From Rickettsiales bacterium (GTDB lineage Bacteria > Pseudomonadota > Alphaproteobacteria > Rickettsiales > UBA1997): 12,557 bases of DNA. The notes below the pieces were generated by a model. It was not told the DNA's origin. It was given only the letters and a program-made list of their open reading frames with translations, and searched no databases. Of the stretch, positions 1-6,379 are shown piece after piece (position 1 is the stretch's first letter; each line of letters opens with the position of its first letter). The stretch lies in contig JAITOR010000057.1 of the NCBI GenBank assembly GCA_031289855.1, positions 1 to 12,557 on the forward strand. Direction: 5' to 3'. A program made the translations under genes and the position numbers.

Positions 1-1110
1 CATCATTTTAATGAAACTGATAAAAATCCAATAGCAAATTTGAAATTTGACAACAACAAATGGCTTGCTCTTCCTTTAAAAATAAATAATGTAATAATTT
101 TTGTGTTTTTTCATATAAATTTTATTGCAAATGGTATATCACTGGCAAATATTTTTGAAATTGCTGATAAAACAGAATATGAAAACAAGATTCCTGACGC
201 AATACTTGTTTTGGGGGGTGAAGATGGAGAGGAAAAGGCAATAACCAATTTTTACCAAGATAAAAAAAATAATATAATAATTGGATATTTTAATAATAAT
301 GAAGATTTCGACTATTTTAGCTATGTAAAAAAAATGTTAATGATAATTTTCAGTATTAAAAATTTACAAAACGACAAATTGGCAGTAAAGGGTCTATTGT
401 TGAATATTTTATTAAAAAATGGAAAAACATTTAATCTTTTATGGGTGGGAGACACTTATAGTGGAAAATTTTATTTAGAGGAAAAATTAACCGCTCTATT
501 AAAAAATGAAGTGAAAAGGATAAAAATTATATTTAATGATATCGGATATCTGGGTTATAAGGATACTGAATTAAGGGCATTTGGAACGGAAACTGGAACA
601 TTTTTGAAGATAAAAGCACTGGGTAATGAAAATAACTATTATAGTGATTTAAAAAAAACAATTGAAAGAAGTATTTTTTTATCCGCAGCCAGCGAGAATA
701 ATGATAATGATGTAAGAGTTGTAACGCCAATGAATTCGTTTTGGAATGTTAATATAGGTTGGAAAATTGATTATATGATACTCATCACAAATGAGGTCTC
801 TAATGGCAAATTAATGACAGGAAACAATTTGACGTTATTTAATGATGTATATACAGCAAAAAAAACATTCACTGAGGTAAGAAAATCCGTGGCCTATAAC
901 AAGAAAGAACGAAACGAAGACTCTTTTTTCTTTAATGAATATGGTAATGATAATGATAGAAGAAAAAAAATGGAAAATTTAGCGGACAGAATTTTTGAAG
1001 ATGCCTTTAAAACTGGTGTATTGATGGGAAAAGTAACATTAAAACCAAACAAAGATTCTCCTGAAATTATTGCAGCCAAAAATATTACTGACTTAATATT
1101 GAAACAATGA
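1..1110 (+). CDS. PEP-carboxykinase-like P-loop protein, 5'-truncated by window edge, degraded P-loop
   Basis: The frame is open from base 1, so the gene starts upstream; the first available start-like codon (TTG at 40) is probably internal. About 369 residues of the C-terminal part are visible. Several blocks resemble the ATP-dependent PEP-carboxykinase-like family common in Firmicutes: a Walker-A-like segment GDTYSGKF (448-471), an Asp block FNDIGYL, the block GTETGTF followed by the 'ERSIF' stretch, and a C-terminal segment (LADRIFEDAFKTGVLMG) like the family's 'F..AF.tGvfvG' ending. In the family the P-loop reads roughly GDSGAGKSE. Here the Gly and Lys remain but the Ser/Thr after Lys is Phe, so nucleotide binding or catalysis is doubtful. 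The gene overlaps ruvC by 4 nt (ATGA), implying co-transcription and translational coupling. Family assignment is from remembered motifs and is moderate. It could be another HprK/PEPCK-fold protein. Confidence 0.5.
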   Translation, partial: HHFNETDKNPIANLKFDNNKWLALPLKINNVIIFVFFHINFIANGISLANIFEIADKTEYENKIPDAILVLGGEDGEEKAITNFYQDKKNNIIIGYFNNNEDFDYFSYVKKMLMIIFSIKNLQNDKLAVKGLLLNILLKNGKTFNLLWVGDTYSGKFYLEEKLTALLKNEVKRIKIIFNDIGYLGYKDTELRAFGTETGTFLKIKALGNENNYYSDLKKTIERSIFLSAASENNDNDVRVVTPMNSFWNVNIGWKIDYMILITNEVSNGKLMTGNNLTLFNDVYTAKKTFTEVRKSVAYNKKERNEDSFFFNEYGNDNDRRKKMENLADRIFEDAFKTGVLMGKVTLKPNKDSPEIIAAKNITDLILKQ

Positions 1111-1583
1111 TAATAATTGGAATTGATCCTGGCTTGATACATACTGGTTGGGGTATTATAAAGAATGAAGGAAACGACATTAAATATATTGCAAGTGGAG
1201 TTATAAATACACCAGTTACAAAGCCATTAAATGAAAGATTATTAAATATCTATGTTAATGTGGATAACTTAATAAAAACTTACAAACCTGAAAATTTTGC
1301 CATTGAAGAAACTTTTGTAAATGACAATCCAATCACATCATTAAAATTGGGACAGGCAAGAGGTGTTGCCATATTAGCAAGTGCAACGAATAGTATTCCA
1401 TTTTTTGAATATAAACCAAATGTAATTAAAAAGACTATTACTGGCGCTGGAAAGGCCGATAAGGGGCAGATGCTCGCTATGGTAAAATACATATTTCCCA
1501 CAACAAATATCACAAGTGCTGATGAGGCTGATGCTTTGAGTATAGCTTTTTGTCATAGTAGTTATGCTGGAAGAAATTATTAA
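1107..1583 (+). CDS. ruvC: Crossover junction endodeoxyribonuclease RuvC
   Basis: RuvC is the homodimeric Mg-dependent resolvase that cuts Holliday junctions bound by RuvAB in recombinational repair, in the cytoplasm. The 158-residue length is typical. The RNase-H-like fold motifs are all present: GIDPG with catalytic Asp7, AIEETF with Glu67, and the C-terminal DEADALSIA with Asp139 and Asp142, matching the E. coli catalytic set D7, E66, D138 and D141. The block VIKKTITGAGKADKGQM matches the conserved substrate-facing region. The ATG lies inside the end of the upstream gene (ATGA overlap) and has no Shine-Dalgarno sequence, so translation is probably coupled. ruvA and ruvB are not beside it, which is unremarkable in rearranged small genomes. 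The catalytic residues suggest an active enzyme. Confidence 0.95.
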   Translation: MIIIGIDPGLIHTGWGIIKNEGNDIKYIASGVINTPVTKPLNERLLNIYVNVDNLIKTYKPENFAIEETFVNDNPITSLKLGQARGVAILASATNSIPFFEYKPNVIKKTITGAGKADKGQMLAMVKYIFPTTNITSADEADALSIAFCHSSYAGRNY

Positions 1584-1592
1584 AAAAATAAA

Positions 1593-1614
1593 AACCCCTT
1601 CAATGAAAGGGGTT
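1593..1614. terminator. Bidirectional intrinsic terminator between convergent ruvC and fusA
   Basis: A perfect 8-bp stem AACCCCTT / AAGGGGTT surrounds a 6-nt loop (CAATGA), 9 nt after the ruvC stop and 11 nt past the fusA stop. On the plus strand it is followed by a T-rich stretch (1623-1635). On the minus strand the complement of the A-rich stretch at 1582-1592 gives the U tract. It therefore serves both converging transcripts. It is the only strong GC-rich hairpin found in the window. Confidence 0.85.
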
Positions 1615-1625
1615 CTAAAATGATT

Positions 1626-3707
1626 TTATTTTTTGTATTTTGTTTTTATTTCTTCTTCAACCACTGCTGGCACTCTTTCATATTTAGCAAATGTCATTGT
1701 AAATGAAGCTCTGCCCTGTGATAAAGATCTCAAAGAATTAATGTATCCAAACATGTTAGATAATGGCACAAATGATGACACAACTTTTACACCATCTCTA
1801 TCATCCAAATTGGCAATTTGACCTCTTCTTGAATTTATATCACCAATTACATCACCCATATAATCTTCTGGCGTTATAACTTCAACACTCATCACTGGTT
1901 CCAATATACAAGCCCCACCTTTTTCCATCATTTCTCTAAAAGCGTATTTTGCTGCGATTTCAAACGCAAGAACACTTGAATCCACATCATGGAATGCTCC
2001 ATCATACAAATCAGCTTGCACATCAACAACTGGATAACCAGCCAAAATACCACTATTTTTCGCCGCAATAAGCCCTTTTTCTACACCTGGTATAAATTCT
2101 TTTGGAATTCTACCACCAACCACACTATTGATAAATTTGAAATCAGTTGCATCTTCTTCTGTTTTTGGTTTTGGAGCAAATTTAATATTAACTTTCGCAA
2201 ATTGACCTGCACCACCTGATTGTTTTTTATGTAAATACTCGATATCAACTGCCTTTGTAATTGTTTCTCTGTAAGCAACTTGTGGTTTTCCTACATTAGC
2301 CTCAACTTTAAATTCTCTTTTCATTCTATCAACAATGATTTCGAGATGTAATTCACCCATTCCTTTAAGAATAGTTTGACCATTTTCTGGATTAGTTTCC
2401 ACCTGCAATGAAGGATCTTCTGCCACCAATCTATTCAATGCCATACCCATTTTTTCTTGGTCATCCTTTGTCTTAGGTTCCACTGACATTTCAATTACTG
2501 GAGCTGGAAAATCCATTTTTTCAAGCACCATATTATATCCTGATTCCGCCAATGTTTCACCTGTGGTAGTATATTTTAAACCAGCAAAAGCAACAATATC
2601 ACCCACTCCTGCTTCTTTTATATCTTCTCTGTTATTGGCATGCATTAATAAAATTCTACCAATTCTTTCAGTTTTATCCTTAACTGTATTCACAAGACTT
2701 GAACCGGCCTCCAATTTACCACTATAAATTCTTGCAAATGTTATATTTCCTACAAAAGGGTCAGTCGCTACCTTAAATGCAAGTGCAGTAAATTTAGGAT
2801 TATCATGAGCAACTAACACCTCTTCTTTGCCATTTAATGTGCCTAAAACACCTTTCCTGTCAATGGGACTTGGTAAATAATCAACCACTGCATCAAGCAT
2901 AGGTTGCACACCTTGATTTTTAAATGCTGAACCACATAAAATTGGCACAATAGAAAAGGAAATTGTGCCCTTTCTAATACTTTTTTTTAAATCATCAATG
3001 GCAATTTCTTCTCCACCTAAATATTTTTCCATCAAAGCATCGTCTTGCTCTACAGCAGTTTCAACCATTTTAGCATGATAATCTTTAGCTTTATCAACCA
3101 TATCAGATGGAATATCTTTTTCTTCATAATTACTTCCCATTTCTCCATCCCATACCAACCACTTCATTTTCAACAAGTCAATTACACCATTAAACACCTC
3201 ACCGGCACCAACTGGTAATTGTAAAACGATAGGTTGTGCCTTTAAACGATTTTCAATCATGTCAACACATCTATAAAAATTCGCACCCGTTCTATCCATT
3301 TTATTGCAAAAACACATTCGTGGTACTTTATATCTATTTGCTAATCTCCAATTGGTTTCACTTTGTGGTTCGACCCCTGCCACACCATCAAACACCACCA
3401 CTGCACCATCGAGCACTTTTAAAGACCTTTCAACCTCAATTGTAAAATCAACGTGTCCTGGAGTATCGATTATATTAAATCTATGATCATTCCAAAAACA
3501 AGTTGTGGCAGCAGAAGTAATTGTAATACCCCTTTCCCTTTCTTGAACCATCCAGTCCATTGTGGTTGCACCATCATGCACTTCACCAATTTTATGAGTT
3601 TTACCTGTGTAGAACAAAATTCTTTCAGTAGTCGTAGTTTTACCAGCATCAATATGTGCTATAATACCAATATTTCTATACTTTTCAATAGGATATTCTT
3701 TTGCCAT
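1626..3707 (-). CDS. fusA: Elongation factor G (EF-G)
   Basis: EF-G is the ribosome-bound GTPase that drives tRNA-mRNA translocation and, with RRF, ribosome recycling. The 693 residues match the usual length. The GTPase motifs are intact: AHIDAGKTT (17-25), RGITI switch I (59-63), DTPGH (81-85, with the catalytic His85) and NKMD (135-138). The remaining domains follow in normal order, with the domain IV region around PVVDVQADLYDGAFHDVDSS and a lysine-rich C-terminus. The N-terminal sequence looks alphaproteobacterial/Rickettsiales-like. The gene stands alone: no rpsL, rpsG or tuf flank it, unlike the common str operon. A promoter 70 bases upstream suggests independent transcription. No Shine-Dalgarno sequence precedes the ATG, only an A/T-rich leader with a run of A. 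It converges on ruvC across a shared terminator. Confidence 0.98.
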   Translation of the reverse strand: MAKEYPIEKYRNIGIIAHIDAGKTTTTERILFYTGKTHKIGEVHDGATTMDWMVQERERGITITSAATTCFWNDHRFNIIDTPGHVDFTIEVERSLKVLDGAVVVFDGVAGVEPQSETNWRLANRYKVPRMCFCNKMDRTGANFYRCVDMIENRLKAQPIVLQLPVGAGEVFNGVIDLLKMKWLVWDGEMGSNYEEKDIPSDMVDKAKDYHAKMVETAVEQDDALMEKYLGGEEIAIDDLKKSIRKGTISFSIVPILCGSAFKNQGVQPMLDAVVDYLPSPIDRKGVLGTLNGKEEVLVAHDNPKFTALAFKVATDPFVGNITFARIYSGKLEAGSSLVNTVKDKTERIGRILLMHANNREDIKEAGVGDIVAFAGLKYTTTGETLAESGYNMVLEKMDFPAPVIEMSVEPKTKDDQEKMGMALNRLVAEDPSLQVETNPENGQTILKGMGELHLEIIVDRMKREFKVEANVGKPQVAYRETITKAVDIEYLHKKQSGGAGQFAKVNIKFAPKPKTEEDATDFKFINSVVGGRIPKEFIPGVEKGLIAAKNSGILAGYPVVDVQADLYDGAFHDVDSSVLAFEIAAKYAFREMMEKGGACILEPVMSVEVITPEDYMGDVIGDINSRRGQIANLDDRDGVKVVSSFVPLSNMFGYINSLRSLSQGRASFTMTFAKYERVPAVVEEEIKTKYKK

Positions 3708-3776
3708 TTTATTTTAAAAAAAAATTATAACTTCATTCAGGATAAAAGAAAAATTTTATTAGTCAATTTATTATTT

Positions 3777-3805
3777 ATTATAACAATATGTTTTACTATA
3801 ATCAA
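3777..3805 (-). promoter_or_regulatory. Candidate sigma-70 promoter for fusA
   Basis: Read on the minus strand, TTGATT (complement of 3800-3805) is followed after 17 bases by a perfect TATAAT (complement of 3777-3782). Transcription would start near 3770, giving a leader of about 63 nt before the fusA ATG. The region is very AT-rich, so chance hexamers are likely. The exact 17-bp spacing is the main support. A further TATAAT lies closer to the gene (complement of 3724-3729) without a convincing -35. Confidence 0.5.
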
Positions 3806-3822
3806 TAATTTTCTTTGATTAT
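3798..3822. repeat. 8-bp inverted repeat overlapping the fusA -35 box
   Basis: ATAATCAA (3798-3805) and TTGATTAT (3815-3822) are perfect inverted copies separated by 9 bases. The left arm contains the proposed fusA -35 element, so the repeat could be an operator. No U tract follows it in the direction of def, so it is a poor terminator candidate. AT-rich sequence produces such repeats by chance fairly often. Confidence 0.35.
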
Positions 3823-3862
3823 TTTTCCTAAAAACTTTTTCACCTTTCCATGGGACACTTAC

Positions 3863-4288
3863 TTATCTTTGCAAAATACTAATTCCATCCATCTGTTCCA
3901 TTTCATGTTGTATACAGGTTGCTAAAAGTCCATCAGATTTTAACTCCTGCCATTTTCCCCTCAAATCTTGATATTTAATTTTAATCTCACTTGGCCTTGT
4001 GATTTTAACTCTTTTACCCAATATCGACAAATTTCCTTCCTCATATTCACTGACTTCATTAGATTTTTCAACAATTTCAGGATTTATTGCAATCAACTTT
4101 TTTCCATCGATTTTCACAACAATTATTCTTTTTGGAACACCAATTTGTATAGATGCAAGCCCAATTCCTTTATATTTATATACCACATCAAACATTGCCT
4201 TCACAATTTTTGCCAACTCATTATCAAACACTTCAACTTGACTTGATTTTTTAGGAATTATTCCATTTTCAAAATACACTAATTTCAT
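3863..4288 (-). CDS. Peptide deformylase-like protein with lost metal ligands, probably inactive
   Basis: The fold family is peptide deformylase, which removes the N-formyl group from nascent proteins at the ribosome exit. All three family motifs can be located, but two are broken. Motif 1 GIGLASIQ (41-48) is good (GxGLAAxQ). Motif 2 reads EGNLS (84-88) instead of EGCLS, so the metal-binding Cys (C90 in E. coli) is Asn86. Motif 3 reads QHEMEQMDG (127-135) instead of QHExDHLxG, so the first His (128) and the catalytic Glu (129) remain but the second metal-binding His is Gln132. The protein is 141 residues, short for the family (about 165-180), and stops right after motif 3. The start overlaps the rbfA stop (ATGA). 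A functional def presumably exists elsewhere in the genome. A non-catalytic ribosome-binding role is possible but unproven. The frame is intact, so it is not annotated as a pseudogene. Confidence 0.85.
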   Translation of the reverse strand: MKLVYFENGIIPKKSSQVEVFDNELAKIVKAMFDVVYKYKGIGLASIQIGVPKRIIVVKIDGKKLIAINPEIVEKSNEVSEYEEGNLSILGKRVKITRPSEIKIKYQDLRGKWQELKSDGLLATCIQHEMEQMDGISILQR

Positions 4289-4653
4289 TTTATTTTACTC
4301 TTTTCTTTTTCAATTATTTCACTTATTTTGATTATTTTTTCATTACCTTTATCCAACAAAAAAAATACATCTGGCACATATCTTAAATTCATTTTTTCTG
4401 CTAACATTTTTTTTACAGCAAATACACTTTCTTTGTTCAATCGCTTTACAACTTCATTTTTTATTTTTAAATCCAAATCCGAAACTTCAATTAAAAGTTT
4501 TAAATTCCGCAAATCTGGTGAAATATCAACATTGGCCATCGTAATAAAAAATTTTTTCTCTTTATAGGAAAAATCACTTTTCAAAAACATATCCTGTAAC
4601 AAATGCTGTATTTGTTTTTGTAATCTCAACTGCAAAACACTTTTTTCCTTCAT
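4285..4653 (-). CDS. rbfA: 30S ribosome-binding factor A
   Basis: RbfA is a small KH-domain protein that binds immature 30S subunits and aids late 16S rRNA 5'-end maturation. The 122 residues fit. Recognisable blocks are the N-terminal helix region with LQKQIQHLLQDMF, the ISPDLRNLKLLIEVS strand (classic 'DVSPDLRxAxVYVS'), the ALKML-like AVKKMLAEKMNLRYVPDVFFLLD block (classic 'la.rl.lR..PeL.F..D') and a helical end. It lies 2 nt downstream of the hydrolase-like gene and overlaps the def-like gene by 4 nt, so the three are one transcript. The usual partners infB, nusA and truB are absent here. Sequence GGATGGG lies about 8-14 nt before the ATG and may act as a weak ribosome binding site. Confidence 0.9.
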   Translation of the reverse strand: MKEKSVLQLRLQKQIQHLLQDMFLKSDFSYKEKKFFITMANVDISPDLRNLKLLIEVSDLDLKIKNEVVKRLNKESVFAVKKMLAEKMNLRYVPDVFFLLDKGNEKIIKISEIIEKEKSKIK

Positions 4654-4655
4654 AC

Positions 4656-5414
4656 TTATATCCCATCCAAATCTAATGGTTTTATTGTTTCGGCTTTAAA
4701 AATTTTTACTTCACCTATTTCTTCCTTCTTCCTTCTTCGCTTTCTAATGCTTCTTTTTATAACTCGTTTTTTAACTTGATAACTTTGTACTTTTTCCGCA
4801 AAATATTCTTCCACTGAAAAAATTACTCTGTCAATATTTTCCACCTTGTTAATATTTTCAAAATCAAAGGATATCGAACTAATTTTTGCATCATTTTTAT
4901 CTTTCAATTTGTTGATTATATTTTTTGTGTATGTTTCTCTTGATTTTTCATAAATTACAAGCCCACTGGCAGAGCATGGTATTACAAAGTTGATTTCTTT
5001 TTGTTTTGATGGAGGAAAATACAATATATAATTAGTAATTTCTGGCCTTCTCATTGAAATTTGCAATGTTACATTAGTTGTATCACCAAAAGAAAACATC
5101 CACAATGAATTTTTTACATTAAATATTTTAAGTATCAATCCCAATACGGAAATTACTTCATTCATCTCCTCTTGTTTTTTTAAAATAGTATCACTTATAA
5201 CATTTGTTTCCCTCGTAAAATCAAAAAATACTACGGAAAACCCATTGTCTATAAGGGAATTTACAGTTTTTTCCGCCATGGGTGAAACCTTGGCACTCTT
5301 TAATTCCGGATGCAATACAAGAGCAAATGGAGCTTTTTGATTTTGATTTTTATGGACTAAACACCTCAATTTGCAATCAAAGCCTTTAAAAATCATAAAT
5401 TTCATTTCATTCAT
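4656..5414 (-). CDS. Degenerate alpha/beta-hydrolase (COG2945-like) with a highly basic C-terminal tail
   Basis: The 252-residue protein follows the layout of the COG2945-type alpha/beta-hydrolases frequent in Alphaproteobacteria: ALVLHPELKS (31-40; family 'alvlHPhP..gG'), NGFSVVFFDFTR (57-68; family 'GfsvLRFNFRG'), the nucleophile elbow MFSFGD (106-111; family 'GfSFGa'), MRRPEITNYI (121-130) and FVIPCSASGLVI (143-154). Ser108 is kept, but the first elbow Gly is Met, and the regions that should supply the acid ('GdaDevvp') and His ('gadHFF') read YEKSRETYTK and FENINKV. The catalytic triad is therefore apparently lost. Residues 215-230 are almost all Lys/Arg, an unusual tail that could contact RNA or the ribosome. 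Its ATG is 2 nt after the parvulin stop and has one of the few good Shine-Dalgarno sequences here (GGAGAA, complement of 5421-5426). Family assignment is fair; function is unknown. Confidence 0.7.
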   Translation of the reverse strand: MNEMKFMIFKGFDCKLRCLVHKNQNQKAPFALVLHPELKSAKVSPMAEKTVNSLIDNGFSVVFFDFTRETNVISDTILKKQEEMNEVISVLGLILKIFNVKNSLWMFSFGDTTNVTLQISMRRPEITNYILYFPPSKQKEINFVIPCSASGLVIYEKSRETYTKNIINKLKDKNDAKISSISFDFENINKVENIDRVIFSVEEYFAEKVQSYQVKKRVIKRSIRKRRRKKEEIGEVKIFKAETIKPLDLDGI

Positions 5415-5416
5415 AA

Positions 5417-6277
5417 CTATTTCTCCACATTTGAATTAACAAATAATTTTATTTTTGTTTCATTAGGAGAAATCGACCTTATATAATCCTTGATTTCTTC
5501 ATTTTGTAAATTCATTCTAATTCCATCTTTTACTTCTTCAAAAGGTAATATGGTTGCCGGTCTTATGTCTTCTACTTTAATAATATGCCAACCAAATTGT
5601 GTTTTTACAGGTTTTGAAATTTCATCCTTTTTAATAAGAAAAGCCATCTCAGCAAATTCTGGCACCAATTCTCCTTTTGTAATATATCCAATATCACCTT
5701 CATTTTCCGCACTTCCCTTATCAATTGACTTCGTTTTGGCAAGTTTTTCAAAAGAATCCCCTCTTTTCAATGAATTTTTAATTCTATTTATTTCCTCTTC
5801 ACTACTTACTAATATGTGTTTAATTTTTCTCTCTTTCTGACCTGTTAATAGTTCCACATACTTATCATATTCAGTTTTTATCCTATCATTTGATATCTTT
5901 GACAACACAAATTCATTCAAATAAGTTTCTTTAATGAGTTCTTTTTTATAATTACTAACATTTTTTCTTATATCACCTCGTTGTTCTAAATGCATTTTTC
6001 TCGTTTGTTTATCTATTTTCTTATTAATTACGGCCTCTACCACAAGGGAATTTATAAAATTATAAGGCAAATCTTCAATTTTTGCCTCTCCCTTTTCATC
6101 GCTGTAAAATCTTTTTAAAGTATCTTGCACATCGCTTTCGTAAATTCTATAATTTTCAATTTTTGCAATCAATCTATTTGGGGGGTTTTTTGGAAGAGAA
6201 TATACAAAAATAGAAGCAATCAGCAACAAAACAACAACAATAAGAATACTCTTTACGGAATTTTTCATATATTTCAT
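5417..6277 (-). CDS. Membrane-anchored or secreted parvulin-type peptidyl-prolyl isomerase
   Basis: This is a PpiC/SurA-type folding catalyst predicted to act in the periplasm. From the chosen ATG it has 286 residues. Residues 1-27 hold a short basic start and a hydrophobic stretch (ILIVVVLLLIASIFVYSL), a signal peptide or signal anchor with no clear lipobox. Residues 38-140 are a SurA-N-like helical region. Residues 151-240 form the parvulin domain with KIKHILV (151-157), GDIGYI (194-199) and FGWHIIKV (228-235). An ATG at 6316 would add 13 residues but lies upstream of the predicted transcription start. The ATG at 6268 is also possible. It is the first gene of a four-gene leftward operon ending in the def-like gene. 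The codons just after the signal segment contain a run of six A and six C (6180-6191). Confidence 0.88.
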   Translation of the reverse strand: MKYMKNSVKSILIVVVLLLIASIFVYSLPKNPPNRLIAKIENYRIYESDVQDTLKRFYSDEKGEAKIEDLPYNFINSLVVEAVINKKIDKQTRKMHLEQRGDIRKNVSNYKKELIKETYLNEFVLSKISNDRIKTEYDKYVELLTGQKERKIKHILVSSEEEINRIKNSLKRGDSFEKLAKTKSIDKGSAENEGDIGYITKGELVPEFAEMAFLIKKDEISKPVKTQFGWHIIKVEDIRPATILPFEEVKDGIRMNLQNEEIKDYIRSISPNETKIKLFVNSNVEK

Positions 6278-6295
6278 AATGTTAATTATTCTTTC

Positions 6296-6316
6296 ATGAT
6301 AACAAAAAGTTATCAT
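6296..6316. promoter_or_regulatory. Putative operator: perfect 8-bp inverted repeat over the parvulin promoter
   Basis: Arms ATGATAAC (6296-6303) and GTTATCAT (6309-6316) are perfect inverted copies around a 5-base A spacer. The repeat covers the -10 and nearly all of the spacer of the leftward promoter and sits about 30 bp upstream of the rightward thrC promoter. The centre-to-centre arm distance (13 bp) is near one helical turn, as expected for a dimeric helix-turn-helix repressor. The regulator is not identified in the window. Confidence 0.5.
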
Positions 6317-6323
6317 TTGTCAA
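6296..6323 (-). promoter_or_regulatory. Sigma-70 promoter for the parvulin-hydrolase-rbfA-def operon
   Basis: On the minus strand a perfect TTGACA (complement of 6318-6323) is followed after 16 bases by TATCAT (complement of 6296-6301), five of six matches to TATAAT. Transcription should begin near 6289. That places the ATG at 6277 about 12 nt downstream and excludes the upstream ATG at 6316, which decides the gene start. Confidence 0.65.
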
Positions 6324-6344
6324 ATAAATATTTATTTTTTGTAC

Positions 6345-6373
6345 TTGCATATAATAAAAATTTGTTATATAAT
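6345..6373 (+). promoter_or_regulatory. Candidate thrC promoter, possibly giving a leaderless mRNA
   Basis: TTGCAT (6345-6350) and a perfect TATAAT (6368-6373) are spaced 17 bp. The expected start site, about 7 bases after the -10, is at or next to the A of the thrC ATG (6380). A second TATAAT at 6350-6355 has no good -35 and would give an 18-nt leader. No Shine-Dalgarno sequence is present in either case. Confidence 0.5.
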
Positions 6374-6379
6374 TAAATT

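Noticed and set aside
40..42. TTG as the start codon of the first gene
   Set aside because: The frame is open to base 1 and family resemblance implies a much longer protein, so the gene is truncated by the window rather than starting here.
3823..3862. Terminator after the def-like gene
   Set aside because: Only weak A/T pairings are present with no GC-rich stem followed by a U tract, so I cannot support termination before fusA.
6278..6316. ATG at 6316 as the parvulin start
   Set aside because: It lies upstream of the predicted transcription start (about 6289) and within the promoter and inverted repeat; the added 13 residues spoil a normal signal-anchor start.
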